Assembly: GCA_014529385.2 (NCBI GenBank)
Contig: CM043967.1
Coordinates: 86,229,278 to 86,293,277 of the forward strand
Direction of reading: 5' to 3'
DNA from: Adiantum capillus-veneris
Lineage: Eukaryota > Streptophyta > Polypodiopsida > Polypodiales > Pteridaceae
DNA length: 64,000 bases
The position numbers were made by a program, and so were the translations under genes. Every line of letters begins with the position of its first letter. The first letter of the stretch is position 1. The notes below the pieces were generated by a model. The model was given only the letters and a program-made list of their open reading frames with translations, made no database searches and was not told where the DNA came from. This document shows, piece after piece, positions 38,230 through 49,564 of the stretch.

Positions 38230-40863
38230 TGCTCGGACTGCTTTGAAGTGTATCGTTAATGATCAAGCAAACATAAATATATATATATAAGAAAGAGAGA
38301 GAAGGGGGAAGGGGGTGCTTGTTGCACTAATGCCTTCTTACAAATCTGTCATGACCAATCAAAGTGAGATTAGTATTTGTTCAACATAGCCTGAGTAAAT
38401 TACACCACAACACATCACAAGAAAAAAGCCACCCCAATCACTGTCTTAAGGCCAGGGGAGTCCTCTCCACCCTGTCGCCCTCTTACAGCATGTGGGATTT
38501 ATGGCTAAATTGATAACAATACCCGGAGACAAGCTATCAAGAACTTAAATAAAACACCAAGACACTTACACATCATCATTGTCCATGACTTCACGTTGGA
38601 AGGGAGACAAGGTATCCATGCTTCGTCCAAATTCACCCTCCTTGATTCAGTAAATGTTGGGCTTACACTAGTAGGAGAAATGATAGATTTCCTACTCTCA
38701 ATTTAATGATCACTCTCTCTTACAATGGCATAGAGTTCCCTTGCTAATCACCCCTAATACAACACATACATATGCCTAATGCCAATGAGATTCCACTCAA
38801 GAGCTCCTTCTCAAGAGGTTGAGCTTGGCTTCTCAAGCTATAGCATAGTGCTCTTTCTTCTCCCCCCTTTTTGTGCTAGCTATACCCTCCTTTTATAGCA
38901 ATTTTGAAGGCTAGGGTTACTCCTCTAACCATGGTTAGGTTAGATTTTCAGCAATTTATCTAATTTCTTTTGCTTGGAATTATCAAGAAGTTGGTGGAAA
39001 AAGAGAGAGGAGAGAAATGGAGGTGATAGGACTTTTCATAGTGGGTTAGTGTTAGTAGAGTTAGTATTAATTTACAAATGGAATTGGATATTTACAATGG
39101 GAGTATCCATGTAGGATACAAATAAGGAAGAAAAACTCTTAAGAGGTAAGAGTAAATAAAGCCGACTTGGAAGCACATCCCAAGTATGAGCGGAGCAAAT
39201 GGTGGCAAGTCCCGGGACTATACGCACTGATGATGTGGCAGCTACATACAGATAGGGCCGATGTAGCAACGTCCGGTGTTCCTTTTGGGCGTGAGTTAAA
39301 ACTACAGATGATTTTGATGCGCTTCTGGGTCACTGTTGCAAATAGCACGTGATTTTAATGTTGCTTCTGGTGTTTTGGGGGCCAAGTCCCAATAAATGAG
39401 AGGCATGGTGGATTTCTTACCAGGTTGATGCTCCAAGTGTCTTGAGTAGGGCCAATTTTGACGCTTGTTGACGGTCCACTAGCTTTGACGGTACATTTTT
39501 TCTCCACTCTTGACCTTCCTTGAGAGACAAGGTAATTGAAGCTGAGTAATCAACCACCATGATGCTGTCTTTTAAGAGAAGAGGCTGAATTTTTTGGTTG
39601 TTTTGGATAGATATGGGTAATTTGGAGGAGGAAAAATGAGACTAGGTGGTCAATTTTGGAATGGAATTGTGTGTGGGAGGTATGAGTTCACCATGGTTTC
39701 TCTTATTCTTCAAGGTTGAGGAGAAGGTGAGTAGGGTGCAGAGAGGAGTGGCGAGAGAGGTGGGGATGATGAGTGGAGAAGTGTGTGTGAAAGAGGAAAA
39801 TAATAAAGGGGAAGAGAGAGTGTGGCTACATAGCATGGGAAAACTGGGGTCCACTAATAAAATCATAGCTCACAACTTATAGCTCAAAAAAATATGAAAA
39901 AATTTGAGGCAAAAGTTCAGCCCACGAGCTACAACTTTTGTTTGTATCACCTTTTCAAATTCGGAGAGCAAGTGAACTTTAAAAATTAAGCAAAACCGAC
40001 CGTTTTTTTCCACTGCACAAGGTCCTTGTGGGGTCCTTCTTTGGATGATTCTTTTGAATACCTCCAAGAGTGAGCCCTCCATAGTGCATGTATGCATGCC
40101 ACCTACCCTTGACCTTATTTGGTAGGTCTATAATTGAAGATATTGTTGAGATCATGATATAAGTGAATAGTACAACTAAGAAAATCAAATATTGAGGGGT
40201 CTAAAAAATATGTACATGTCAAATATAAATAATATAAGTGGAAAAAATATAAAGGGGTCAAAAGAAATCTCTCTCATCATGAGGCTACCGTAAAAAGATA
40301 AATATTTTTGGTGTTCTAATTTTTTAGAAAAAAAAAATAGATGTAGGAAGGGAAAAATCACAATAGTGAAAAAATATACACATAAATAAAACTAGTTTTT
40401 TTGGATTTTTGTTGGGGTGGAATTACACCAAATATAAGAGAAGCTTACATGAAAATATTTCTATATGGAATAAAGAGTATGAAAAATGGTAAGAAAAATT
40501 GTGGTAATGGTGAGGCAATGTACAGAGCATAAATAACACACACCTAGGTAGAAATATTTAAATAAATACCAAAATAATTATGAAAAAATCTTTTATTTAG
40601 GCCCTATATACAAAGAAATATTTACATACGCATGGGCCATAATATACTTATATTTTTTATATTTTTTACTTTTTTGGCTCAACTAGCCCAATGACTAGCT
40701 AATTGAGGGTTTTTTATTTCAGTAAGGAGATATGGGAAAAGTCCCCTAACTCACACGCACCTATATACAGTGAAAGGGTGAGGGTAACCACAGTGTTTGG
40801 GTGAATTTGGTAGGGTGGAGTAACTTACTATGGCAATTATGGAGAGCCGAAAAACGGCTATCA
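37935..40863 (-). repeat. TAT-1 5' LTR, with a ~250-bp insertion
   Basis: 2929 bp running from TGAGGCGG to GGCTATCA on the plus strand. It is 243 bp longer than the 3' LTR, mainly because of one extra block at about 39150-39405. The last 250 bp before the primer site hold a (GA)n run at about 38198-38226. No protein domain is seen in its open frames. Confidence 0.95.
39150..39405. repeat. Extra segment in TAT-1 5' LTR
   Basis: About 256 bp between AAGAGGTAAGA and GTGGATTTCTTAC that the other LTR lacks (it has AAAAG there, near 29476). It is GC-richer than its surroundings and has no coding domain, terminal inverted repeat or RNA polymerase III box that I could recognise. It is either an insertion after integration or a deletion in the other LTR. 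Confidence 0.85.
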
Positions 40864-40868
40864 ATATG

Positions 40869-41067
40869 TAGTAAACCAATGCCTATGAGGTGTGACATGC
40901 AACAAAGCACCCGAATCAAGAATCCATGTTTGGAATACTTCACCACTAACAAGGAGTTCAACTGGCATAGAACTCTGCAAAGATAGAGTTTCATGTGCAT
41001 CATAAAAGACATCATTATTTTCAGTCAACATATTAATGTCTTGTGCATCACTGTCATCCTGAATCAT
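40869..41067 (-). pseudogene. COP-3 protease N-terminal part
   Basis: The minus-strand frame contains VFQTWILDSGALLHVTPHRH followed by W-F at the TAT-1 insertion site. The aspartic protease triad D-S-G is intact. The frame continues on the other side of TAT-1 at 28255 without shift. Upstream are acidic linker residues (MIQDDSDAQDINMLTENNDV). Confidence 0.9.
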
Positions 41068-41088
41068 GTTCAGTTCTTCGATCTTAAC

Positions 41089-41479
41089 CTAACTCTTTGG
41101 TTTCTCCTCTTTATCATCATGATCTTTGACCTTCTCTTTGTCACACTTCCAAGCATAACAATCCTTCTTTATGTGACCAAACTTATCACAATAATGGCAT
41201 TGAACATTGCGGCGACCATAAGACTTTGATCTACCCTTTGATACATCTCTATTGCCCTCTTCCTTGGACTCACGTTGCGAAGAACGGCTCTGACATTGCT
41301 TCATCCCTTTGCACATAATGAGCTTCGCCACCATGATGCAAGCTAGTCATGGTCTTTGGATGCATTTCCTCTGACAAAAGTGCACTAGTAACATCATCAT
41401 ACTTTAGCGTATCATTAGGAGCAGAGTTACTAACAACTGTGCAAAAGATATCCCAAGAGGGTGACAACGAACACAGCAA
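41089..41479 (-). pseudogene. COP-3 gag C-terminus and zinc knuckle
   Basis: A CCHC knuckle, CHYCDKFGHIKKDC, sits near 41176-41140 in the frame 41334-41089, after a basic Ser/Arg-rich segment. The preceding Gag helix region (LLCSLSPSWDIFCTVVSNSA-like, 41479-41270) is in another frame, so one frameshift separates them. A stop at 41089-41091 separates the knuckle frame from the protease. Confidence 0.85.
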
Positions 41480-41509
41480 AAAAGATTGCTTTCATCTCAT
41501 TATCAATGG

Positions 41510-41932
41510 TCATGCATTGTGCACGAATCTGGAAAAAAGAGAATCAAAATCATTGATATGACTGGCGACGCTAGCTGACTCCTTCATACGAAGGTTGAAA
41601 AGTTTTCGCATCAGAAAAACCTTATTGCTAGCCGTATCCTTTTCATAAGTGTCGCATAATTTCTGCCATAAAGCATGAGCAGTCTCGCATTCTAACACTG
41701 AAAAGTACACCGACTCACCAAGGTGCAGTCTAATCATAGACCTGCATAGATTACCAAGCTCCTCCCACTGAAACTGAGTCATGTGCATATCTTCAGTTCT
41801 AGCCGCATAGGCAATAGGCAACTTTTGCTTCTTTTGGACAAGGACATCATGCATTTGGTTCTTGCAAAGCTGAAAATTAGTGCCATCAAACTTCTTTATG
41901 TCATAAATGTCCCGATCTTTGCTAGTGGACAT
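41510..41932 (-). pseudogene. COP-3 gag N-terminal part
   Basis: 140 codons from an ATG at 41932 (MSTSKDRDIYDIKKFDGTNF), continuing with copia Gag/UBN2 features: CRSMIRLHLGESVYFSVLEC, HALWQKLCDTYEKDTASNKV, LMRKLFNLRMKESASVASHI and NDFDSLFSRF. The start is the natural-looking one. The frame is lost after 41510. Confidence 0.88.
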
Positions 41933-41959
41933 GGTGACAAAACTACCAAAAGACTCTGG

Positions 41960-42560
41960 GAAAATTTTGACAGAGTCTCCTTTGTATTTGGGACTATGTC
42001 AACCAAAATACGAGACAAAATGACCAAGTATGTCACTCACAAAGGATAAAAGAGGGCAATGCCTCTCATAAGCACACTGTATAGAGACCAATTGAGGTGC
42101 ATAAACTCTCAAACTTATCATAGACCTCCAAGTCAACGTCAAAAGCACCTATACCACTCTATACATGTCCTATGGCAAGGCCTTGTAAGGGATACTCCAG
42201 CTACCTATATCACCGAAGGTATCTCCACATTTGAGAATACCCCAGCTGAATGAAAACTTCATGCTATTGACCCTCAACAATATAGGTTATGTAGAAAAAT
42301 GTACAACCAAGTCTCAAAAATGGCTATCATCTGGACCAAGTCTCCGAAATGGCCGGGACTGTCGTACTATCCAAAAGATGGTGACGGCCAGCTTTCGGAG
42401 CCGTGGCCGTGGGAACAAACCCCACTTTGGGGAAGCCTTATATAATACAAAAAATATTTAAAAATATGATTTTCTTGCATGGTGCTGCCACCCCCCCTTC
42501 CATGCTCGTGCAACCCCACAGAGGGGCCGTCCCCCCTTGGCACCACCCTCTCCTCCATTG
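41960..42560. other. Unassigned DNA
   Basis: The COP-3 5' LTR is expected here but I found no match to 24905-25289. No coding domain is visible. Confidence 0.5.
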
Positions 42561-42568
42561 TCATAAGA

Positions 42569-43470
<902 letters not shown>

Positions 43471-44089
43471 GCACTTACATATATAGGCACATACATATGC
43501 ACCAACACACGCACGCCACACGCATGCACAAGAAGAAAAACCAAAGAAGCTTGACATCGACGCCCAAAGCAACAAAGAAGAACGACCAGATCACACGATG
43601 GCGACAACAAATCAAGAAATGACACCGAAGGCATGCCCCAGCCCGCACCGAAGTTGAGGAGCGTACTACACTGACGCACCAGTAAACCTGTGATTCGTCG
43701 GCATCTCGTCCTGACATACTTCTTTAGTAAACATCCGTAGGGCAATCCTTTTGCCTCTTTCAAGCCAAACCTTGTATATTGATACCTCTCTCTAGGTGAT
43801 GGTCACAAAGGCCCACCTAGGAGATATCACTTTAAAATTCTCCTAAAATAAAGCAAGGGTCAACCATCTGGGACCCGTCCCCTTGCTTTGTCTCTCCTGA
43901 TTAGGGCCCAAGCCTAATCATATTCTCCTAAACTAAGCAAGCCTACACCTATAAACGAGCAGTGAGAGGTCACTATTGGGGGAGTCAGCACTTGAGATGG
44001 AAGGCATACACACACATTGACTCCAAGGGTCCCTACGCATAAGAATAGGATCTCCGTACATGGGAATTTTCCCTAGAGAATGCACTATA

Positions 44090-44093
<4 letters not shown>

Positions 44094-44158
<65 letters not shown>

Positions 44159-44262
44159 TCACACACACACACACACACACCACGGTCTCCACCTCGCCGA
44201 AACGAAGGTTTCTGTAAATACCACCTTGCATCAAGTTTTCCCTCATGTCCCAAGGAGTTTTC

Positions 44263-44331
<69 letters not shown>
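44094..44331. repeat. Two (CT)n runs and one (AC)n run
   Basis: (CT)n at 44094-44153, (AC)n at about 44155-44180 and (CT)n at 44268-44331, then ATATATAT. They lie within 400 bp upstream of the TAT-2 primer site, as a (CT)n run does in the TAT-1 LTR, so they probably belong to the TAT-2 5' LTR. Confidence 0.9.
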
Positions 44332-44334
<3 letters not shown>

Positions 44335-44497
44335 GATATATATATATATATGCGATGTGTTGTGATTAGTGTTATTTGCATCGCTACTAGCTGCTCAAAG
44401 CTAGGTGGTGTCCCTTGTTCACTTCCCATGACGAGCTCGGCGTGCATGATCCTGGTGTAGAGGCCGCTGGGGTCTGTTTTGCACTTGTGCTTGTTAT

Positions 44498-44509
44498 TTG
44501 GTGCCCCCA
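44498..44509 (+). other. TAT-2 primer-binding site
   Basis: TTGGTGCCCCCA is identical to the first 12 bases of the TAT-1 site and likewise lies upstream of the accessory ORFs. Confidence 0.75.
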
Positions 44510-44571
44510 TGGAGGAGGGCTTCTCGAAACATTCCAGTTTAAAACACTGAAAACGATGCAAGTCATCGACC

Positions 44572-44817
44572 ATGGACAAGTGGCTGCGGGAATTCTCCAA
44601 TTGGAGAAAGGAGGAGGAAGAAAATGAAGAAGCACTAACAGCCTTCATCAAAGTGCTGTTGTCACAATACACCATCGTCAACATCCAAGAAGTAAGTTTT
44701 CCCTCTCGTAGTTCTCATTCTAGCCATAAATCAAGAGCCACCAGAGGGAGGACAGCAGGCTACTCTCATTGTCGTCACCCACCGCACTCCATCAATGAGT
44801 GTCATCAACGGAAGTAA
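44572..44817 (+). pseudogene. TAT-2 leader coding-like fragment, unknown
   Basis: 81 codons, starting MDKWLREFSNWRKEEEENEE and ending in GYSHCRHPPHSINECHQRK. The end resembles a CCHC knuckle (x-x-H-C-x4-H-x4-C) with its first Cys missing. It lies between the primer site and the L-like sequence. It may be part of a leader protein or an unrelated remnant; no counterpart is visible in TAT-1. Confidence 0.35.
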
Positions 44818-45119
44818 AGGAGAAGCAAAAATCTCTACATCGACGTCCACCACAAAGAAATCATCCATATTAAGGAAGAAAAGAGGTTAGTGAAGCCTCC
44901 CTTCCCCAAGGAATTTGCAAATAGAAGTGTAGCCTCTGCTCCTAAGTGGCCCAAAGGGGCTGTTCATGCCAAAGGAAAAGGAGGGCTAGGCCAATCCTAA
45001 ATCACATGACCCCCAAGGAAGGAGAAACACCTAGCCACACGAGTGCTTTGAGTTTGGAAAGAAGAGTCATGCCTACGCTATCAAAAAGAAGGTCATCCAA
45101 AGCAAAGCGGCGGAAGATC

Positions 45120-45535
45120 TCCTATCGATTCGCGGCACGCATGCGAGTGCTGCCAGTTCACTTTGACAACCCCGGAGCGGAGGTGATAAGGAGATTCACA
45201 TGCCCTAGAGAAGAGTGGTTTGGCTATTGTTCTTGTTGTTTTGGAGGGCAGGTAGAGGGCCTTCCTCCTCTCCCCATACAACTCATCGTGAAGAAATTGT
45301 CTACCACGGGTGAAACCCAGTGGGTGGAGACGAGCTACAATTAAATGATGTGGAATTCATGCAATGAGACGATTACAGTAACTACTTACAACTGTTGCAA
45401 GCTAAAAGACTAGGGGTGGTCAAACATGTTACCGTAACTCCATACGTGTTGAGAAATGAAGGAAAGATGGAGCCTATGAAGGGCGATGACCTCCTCTGGA
45501 TGTGCCCACTTGTCAACATCGGCATGGTAAGGGTA
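45120..45535 (+). pseudogene. TAT-2 L-like accessory remnant
   Basis: Two frames align to TAT-1 L1/L2. The first (to 45344) has LPIQLIVKKLSTTGETQWVE, matching L-P-I-E-L-x-x-x-V-V-R-R-L-P in L1. The second (45329-45535) has DELQLNDVEFM, then a TGA (45365-45367), then YLQLLQAKRLGVVKHVTV, matching K-E-L-L-V-N-x-x-F and F-I-Q-x-x-x-A-L-x-x-V-x-x-V. One frameshift and one stop. The similarity is weak but collinear and lies at the equivalent place, between primer site and gag. Confidence 0.55.
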
Positions 45536-45563
45536 TAAGTGAGTACTCTACACTCTGTGCATC

Positions 45564-45776
45564 ATGGATAACGGACCAACCTCTTTTCCGTTTAGGTTTC
45601 TGCAACACATGCACGTACATATATATGTAGATAGGAAGATCTTCTATCAGTAAAAGATTATGTTCTTATTTGGTGTTGAGGTGCTAGGAGAGATCCTTAG
45701 CTCCGTGAACCCCATTATCCTCCCCGTGTTGAAGTACCATCCCTCCTTTAATGTTTCTATTTTCATCCTGTTTTGA
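45564..45776 (+). pseudogene. TAT-2 S-like accessory remnant
   Basis: Starts MDNGPTSFPFRFLQHM, has an internal TAA about 30 codons in, then FGVEVLGEILSSVNPIILPV, LKYHPSFNVSIFILF and a stop at 45774-45776. It is collinear with TAT-1 S2 (same M-D-N-G-P start, F-G-x-x-x-x-G-E-I-L-x-S-x-N-P-x-I-L-P core and V-x-I-F-I-L-F end), and the length is the same within a residue or two. It lies 28 bp after the L-like frame and 105 bp before gag. Confidence 0.75.
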
Positions 45777-45880
45777 TCTATCCATCCAACCTTGTAAAAA
45801 GCTGCTATAAGCCGCTAAGTTATTTTTGTTTAAGAAGGAAAAAAAAAGGAAAAAAGAGAGTTTGAAAATCATGTTTTTCA

Positions 45881-46480
45881 ATGGCAAACGTTTCCTTCCC
45901 AACCTTCACGGGTAAGGTGGGGGAAGATGCTTCAGATTTCTTAGATAATCTTGAAATAGTATGTGTCGTCTCCAAAAGGGATGACAATGCTTTGCGTCTG
46001 CGTATGAAAGGGATGATGATGCTTGAAATAGTATGTGTCGTCTCCGAAAGGGATGACGATGCTTTGCGTCTGCGTATTTTTCCACTATTAATGAAAGTGG
46101 AAGCAAGATCATGGTACAACGCCTTGGTGCAAGCCACCAAGGAGAGGTGGAACCTGCTAAGAGCAGCATTTCTAAGGTGCTTTGGAGAAGGCACCACATC
46201 AGAGAAATTGTGGCAATTGCTGATGGAGTTGAAGCAAGGAAGTATGGCTGAATATACAGCATACGAATCAAAGTTCGTGGATCTATGGGGACAATGGGTT
46301 GCAATGCTGAGGAAGGGCAAAGGGGCAGCTAATTTCCTAAAGAAAGACCGGTTTGTTACTGGTTTATAGCCAATTCTTAAAGAGAAGGTGAAGGAAGGTT
46401 TCCTGCTACGTATGAGGTAGCAGTTAAAGTAGTCCGCCTTAAAGATAAGAAGTTAGGTCTACAAGCCAGGACTATCGAGA
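45881..46480 (+). pseudogene. TAT-2 gag remnant
   Basis: From ATG 45881 the frame is collinear with TAT-1 gag: F-x-G-K-V-G-E-D-A-x-x-F-L, ARSWYNALVQATKERWNLLR, SEKLWQLLMELKQGSMAEYT and AANFLKKDRFVTGL, ending at TAG 46367-46369. Homology continues as PILKEKVKEG after the stop. It contains an in-frame 72-bp tandem duplication (units from 45950 and 46022) that repeats EIVCVVSKRDDNALRLR. Confidence 0.85.
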
Positions 46481-46679
46481 AAAAGGAACCAGAAAGGGCC
46501 CGACCACACCTAGCGGCACTTGTAGCAGCTGTCCAGAGAAATCAACCACAGGAATCGATTGAAGATTAATAAGACCTGCTCAACCAAAATCACCAACCAG
46601 TTAGAGAATCTTTAGTACATCTGGTGCAGCAAGTGCATACACCTACCAAAAATCCAGAGCAAGGAAGAGGGCAGCAAAG

Positions 46680-47110
46680 ACAGAATTAGGACTACCATTG
46701 TTACAACTCTGTGAAGAGGATGGCCATGACATGTACTACTGTCCTCATCGAAGAAGGCAGAACTTCAATAGAGGTGCAAGGTAGAATCAGATCTCTCCAC
46801 CAAGGGCGAGGCCACCACCGCCAAGGCAACCAGAACAGATTCCACCGGTCCAAATCCTTCAACTGCCCGTACAACCACCACCACCACCGCAACCTCTCAT
46901 TCCACTGCTACCTCCACCACTTTCCGGAAAGCAAGCAGTAAGTGTCATCAGTCTTGAAGCTAAAGAAAAAGCAAAGGTAGAAGAGCGTGTCAAAGAGAAG
47001 GACAAAGGAAAAGGTAAATTAGAATAAGTGGATGCCATGGGAGTGAAGCATGCTAGGCACGAAGAGGCCTTTCAAAGGAAGGAAAAGGAGAGTCTAGCAA
47101 GCATGCATCT
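46680..47110 (+). pseudogene. TAT-2 zinc knuckle and linker remnant
   Basis: The knuckle is recognisable as C-Y-N then, after a 2-base slip, CEEDGHDMYYCPHRRRQNFN (46697-46770), corresponding to CWNCEESGHGMYNC in TAT-1. A Pro-rich linker and a Lys/Glu-rich segment (AKEKAKVEERVKEKDKGKGK) follow with stops. Confidence 0.75.
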
Positions 47111-47134
47111 AAGCCTCGAAGGAAGATCAACATC

Positions 47135-47765
47135 GTGGATTTTTTGCTGGGTGAGTATGCTAAACCATATGACCTAGTTCAAGATGTTTTGATGCGGGGT
47201 CCGAAAATAACATGGCCCCAATTACTCCATCTTGCACCAAGGATGAGGAGGCAATGGACGAAGATGGTAAGTACTAGAAAGTCAAGACCAAGGATAGCTA
47301 GGGCTATCTCTGGGAGGAATTTAGACAACATCCTACCTATCATGGATGCCCACATCAAAGGGCAACGTATCTCAAACATCTACATAGATGGTGGCACACA
47401 GATATGAATCATGAGTGACAAAATGATGCACCATCTAGGCCTAGAGGTAAGTAGGCCGACACCCTCCCGAGCTAAAATGGCAAATAACGTCAAATTGAAG
47501 TGCATAGGCATTGTGAATGCAGTCAAGGTGAAGGCATTCAGAACAGAAGTGGAGGTGAAGGCATTCAGAACAAGGTCAATGCAGTCAAGGTGAAGGCATT
47601 CAGAACAGAAGTGGAGGTAGACATTTTTGTCATGCCACACAAAGGGGAGGGCTACCCTATCATTATGAAAAGGCCATGGCTCATGGCTATGGAGGCTAAG
47701 CAGGACTGGAGTACCGGAATGATACAAGGAAGAATGTTCCTAGGAAACCACCATGCAGTGCTAAG
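47135..47765 (+). pseudogene. TAT-2 protease remnant
   Basis: The frame 47135-47407 has KITWPQLLHLAPRMRRQWTK and ISNIYIDGGTQI, homologous to the segment before and including the protease site of TAT-1 (V-D-G-G-A-Q-I). A TGA follows at 47405-47407. The remaining KMANNVKLKCIGIVNAVKVK and FVMPHKGEGYPIIMKRPWLM lie downstream. A 62-bp tandem duplication (from 47517 and 47579) breaks the frame between them. Confidence 0.82.
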
Positions 47766-47769
47766 AAAA

Positions 47770-47830
47770 CCTAGCTTTAATGTAATGGAACCTACAAAAT
47801 TTTGAGATTTACCTTTAAATTTTAAATTTG

Positions 47831-47870
<40 letters not shown>

Positions 47871-48565
47871 CTAGATAGTAGTACTAGGACCTACGCATTT
47901 TCCACTTCCAACCATAGTGTGGGTTCTCCATTGTGACTCTAGCCAACCCTCAACCATTTCAAAAATACTTTCTTGAGCACATAAGTGCAATCAATAAGTA
48001 TAAGACACATGAACCTAATGCTCCTTCCTCTTCTCAAAATCTACTAGAAGGCCGGTAGGCTAGTTGGTTGGGAAAACCAAGCCATCATTGATTGGATCGC
48101 CCTAGCTAGATCTTATTTTTGTAGGTTTCAACGCCCTTTGGAGGTGCTTTTACCCTTCACTTAAAAACATAAATAGTTCTGCCCTTTAGAAGAAGAATAC
48201 GAAATTTCAAGTAGCCCTTTTAATTTTTGCCAAAATATAGCTTAATGAATTGTGTTCAAAAAACTAGCTTTAGTGTAATCCCACCTACAAAATTTTAGAT
48301 TTACCTCTAGATTTTAAGTTTGGTGGCAAGAAAAGCTAAATAAATGTAAAATCTCATATATAGTTAAGCTACCTCTAGTATTTCTTATATGTAGGATTTC
48401 CAAGTTTCTGGAAAGGTTTAGTGTAATCCCACCTACAAAATTTGAGATTTTCCTCTAAAATTTAAATTAGAAAGTGAGAAAACCTACAAAATTTATAGAA
48501 ATTTAGTGTAAAAGTGTTCAAATATAGCTAATTTACCTCTAATACTTCTCAATTGTAGGTTTTCC
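47770..48565. repeat. AT-rich repeat family, about 147-bp units
   Basis: TAGTGTAATCCCACCTACAA occurs at 48271 and about 48418 with similar following sequence, and a related start (TAATGTAATGGAACCTACAA) is near 47775. A similar stretch lies upstream of the transporter gene at about 61690-61850. A (CT)n run is at 47834-47866. Confidence 0.7.
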
Positions 48566-49235
48566 ATGTTCTAGGAAAAAAGATTTTATTAAGTGTCACC
48601 CTTAATGAAGGGCCCTCTATGAATCTCCTACCAGCTCAGTGAGCCATGCATGCTAGCTATTGTGCATGCACGAGCACCAACTAGAGAGAGAAAGAGTTTA
48701 CAACAATATGTTGTTTGTTGAAGATAGGTAGATTGGAATTCAAGAAGAGCCTAGCACATGCATTTCAATAGCTCTACCAATTCAAGAAACTCTCAGCTCT
48801 TTGTGCCACACACACACACAGAGGCTTTTGTTGTAGCTCTTAACTATATGTGCCGAATGAGAAGAGAGAGAAAGATTTTGATGCAGCTCTTAGCTCTATG
48901 TCCCAAGGTAGAGAGAGAGAGAGAGAGAGAGAGAGGCAGACCTAATTTCTTGCATTCTTAGAGAGAGAAAAAACTCACAAGTCATTTTGAGAGAGAGAGA
49001 GAGAGAGAAGAATAAGGAGAACAAGAAGAATGTCTATTCTTCTTCTTCTTCCTTGAGGTTTGAATTTTGAACTTTAGACTCTTCTCATCTTGTTCTAATT
49101 CTTTGGGTTCTCTTGGGATTTTTACTACAATGCAAAGAAATTATCTTCTCTTCTTCTTCTTCTTAAAGTTCTATGTGAAATTTCAAGCTATTCTGCCAAA
49201 ATTTGAGAGCTTGTGTGTATATGTGTTTGTGTTTG
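48565..49235. other. Intergenic DNA with GA-rich runs
   Basis: (GA)n at about 48908-48933 and 48989-49008, then CTTCTT-rich sequence. No gene is visible. Confidence 0.6.
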
Positions 49236-49237
49236 TG

Positions 49238-49238
49238 C

Positions 49239-49298
<60 letters not shown>
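49238..49298. repeat. (GT)n microsatellite, left flank of COP-4
   Basis: About 30 GT units ending exactly at the COP-4 LTR. Confidence 0.97.
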
Positions 49299-49299
<1 letters not shown>

Positions 49300-49489
49300 G
49301 AAGGGGATCGAGGAGCACCACAGACGGAGAGTGAGCGAGAGAGAAGGAGACACACACACGATGTGGGTGGGGAGACTGTGAAGTGGCAGCTCCCCCTATA
49401 CAGTATACTCACTATAAGTATAGGGTAACAGTGGGCGGGCGCCCATGACCTGGGCGACCGGTCAAGGCACATAGGCCTTAACCCCAACA
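49299..49489 (-). repeat. COP-4 3' LTR
   Basis: 191 bp running from TGAAGGGGATC to CCCCAACA (plus-strand reading). It differs from the other LTR only at GATCGAGG versus GATCGGGG. Confidence 0.96.
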
Positions 49490-49564
49490 ACCTCCCACTT
49501 AAAGGCCAATGTACCTTTAAACAAGATCTAGTAGTGTACAACTAATAGAAGGTGAGATATTCTC

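Larger units (their letters stand above)
28256..40863 (-). mobile_element. TAT-1: 12.6-kb Tat-type Ty3/gypsy element with accessory ORFs
   Basis: Two long LTRs (28256-30941 and 37935-40863) flank a 7-kb minus-strand body. In 5'-3' order this holds a primer-binding site, four small ORFs (S1, S2, L1, L2), gag, protease, RT, RNase H, a second RNase H and integrase, then a polypurine tract. The second (archaeal-type) RNase H between RNase H and integrase is the known mark of the plant Tat lineage, which includes Ogre-like elements. The body is nearly intact: one stop in the RT and one 29-bp duplication in L1. The element sits inside the protease of COP-3. Confidence 0.95.
24905..41960 (-). mobile_element. 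COP-3: minus-strand copia element split by TAT-1
   Basis: Two halves, 24905-28255 and 40864 to about 41960, form one copia element once TAT-1 is removed. The right half encodes Gag, the CCHC knuckle and the start of the protease. The left half encodes the rest of the protease, integrase, RT and RNase H, then the polypurine tract and 3' LTR. The protease frame continues correctly across the insertion site. I found no 5' LTR above 41960, so that end is truncated or too diverged. It is a different family from COP-1/2. Confidence 0.88.
44499..47765 (+). mobile_element. TAT-2: truncated relative of TAT-1 (accessory region, gag, protease)
   Basis: The plus strand begins with the same primer-site core as TAT-1 (TTGGTGCCCCCA, 44498-44509), followed by 1.4 kb holding L-like and S-like sequences, gag (45881 on), a broken knuckle and a protease with the same D-G-G site. 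RT, RNase H and integrase are absent; the sequence passes at about 47765 into an AT-rich repeat. The protein similarity is clear, but most residues differ, so this is a distinct, older family. Confidence 0.82.

Noticed and set aside
39167-39352. Open frame inside the extra LTR block as a captured gene
   Set aside because: 61 codons, no domain, both strands open; no sign of selection.
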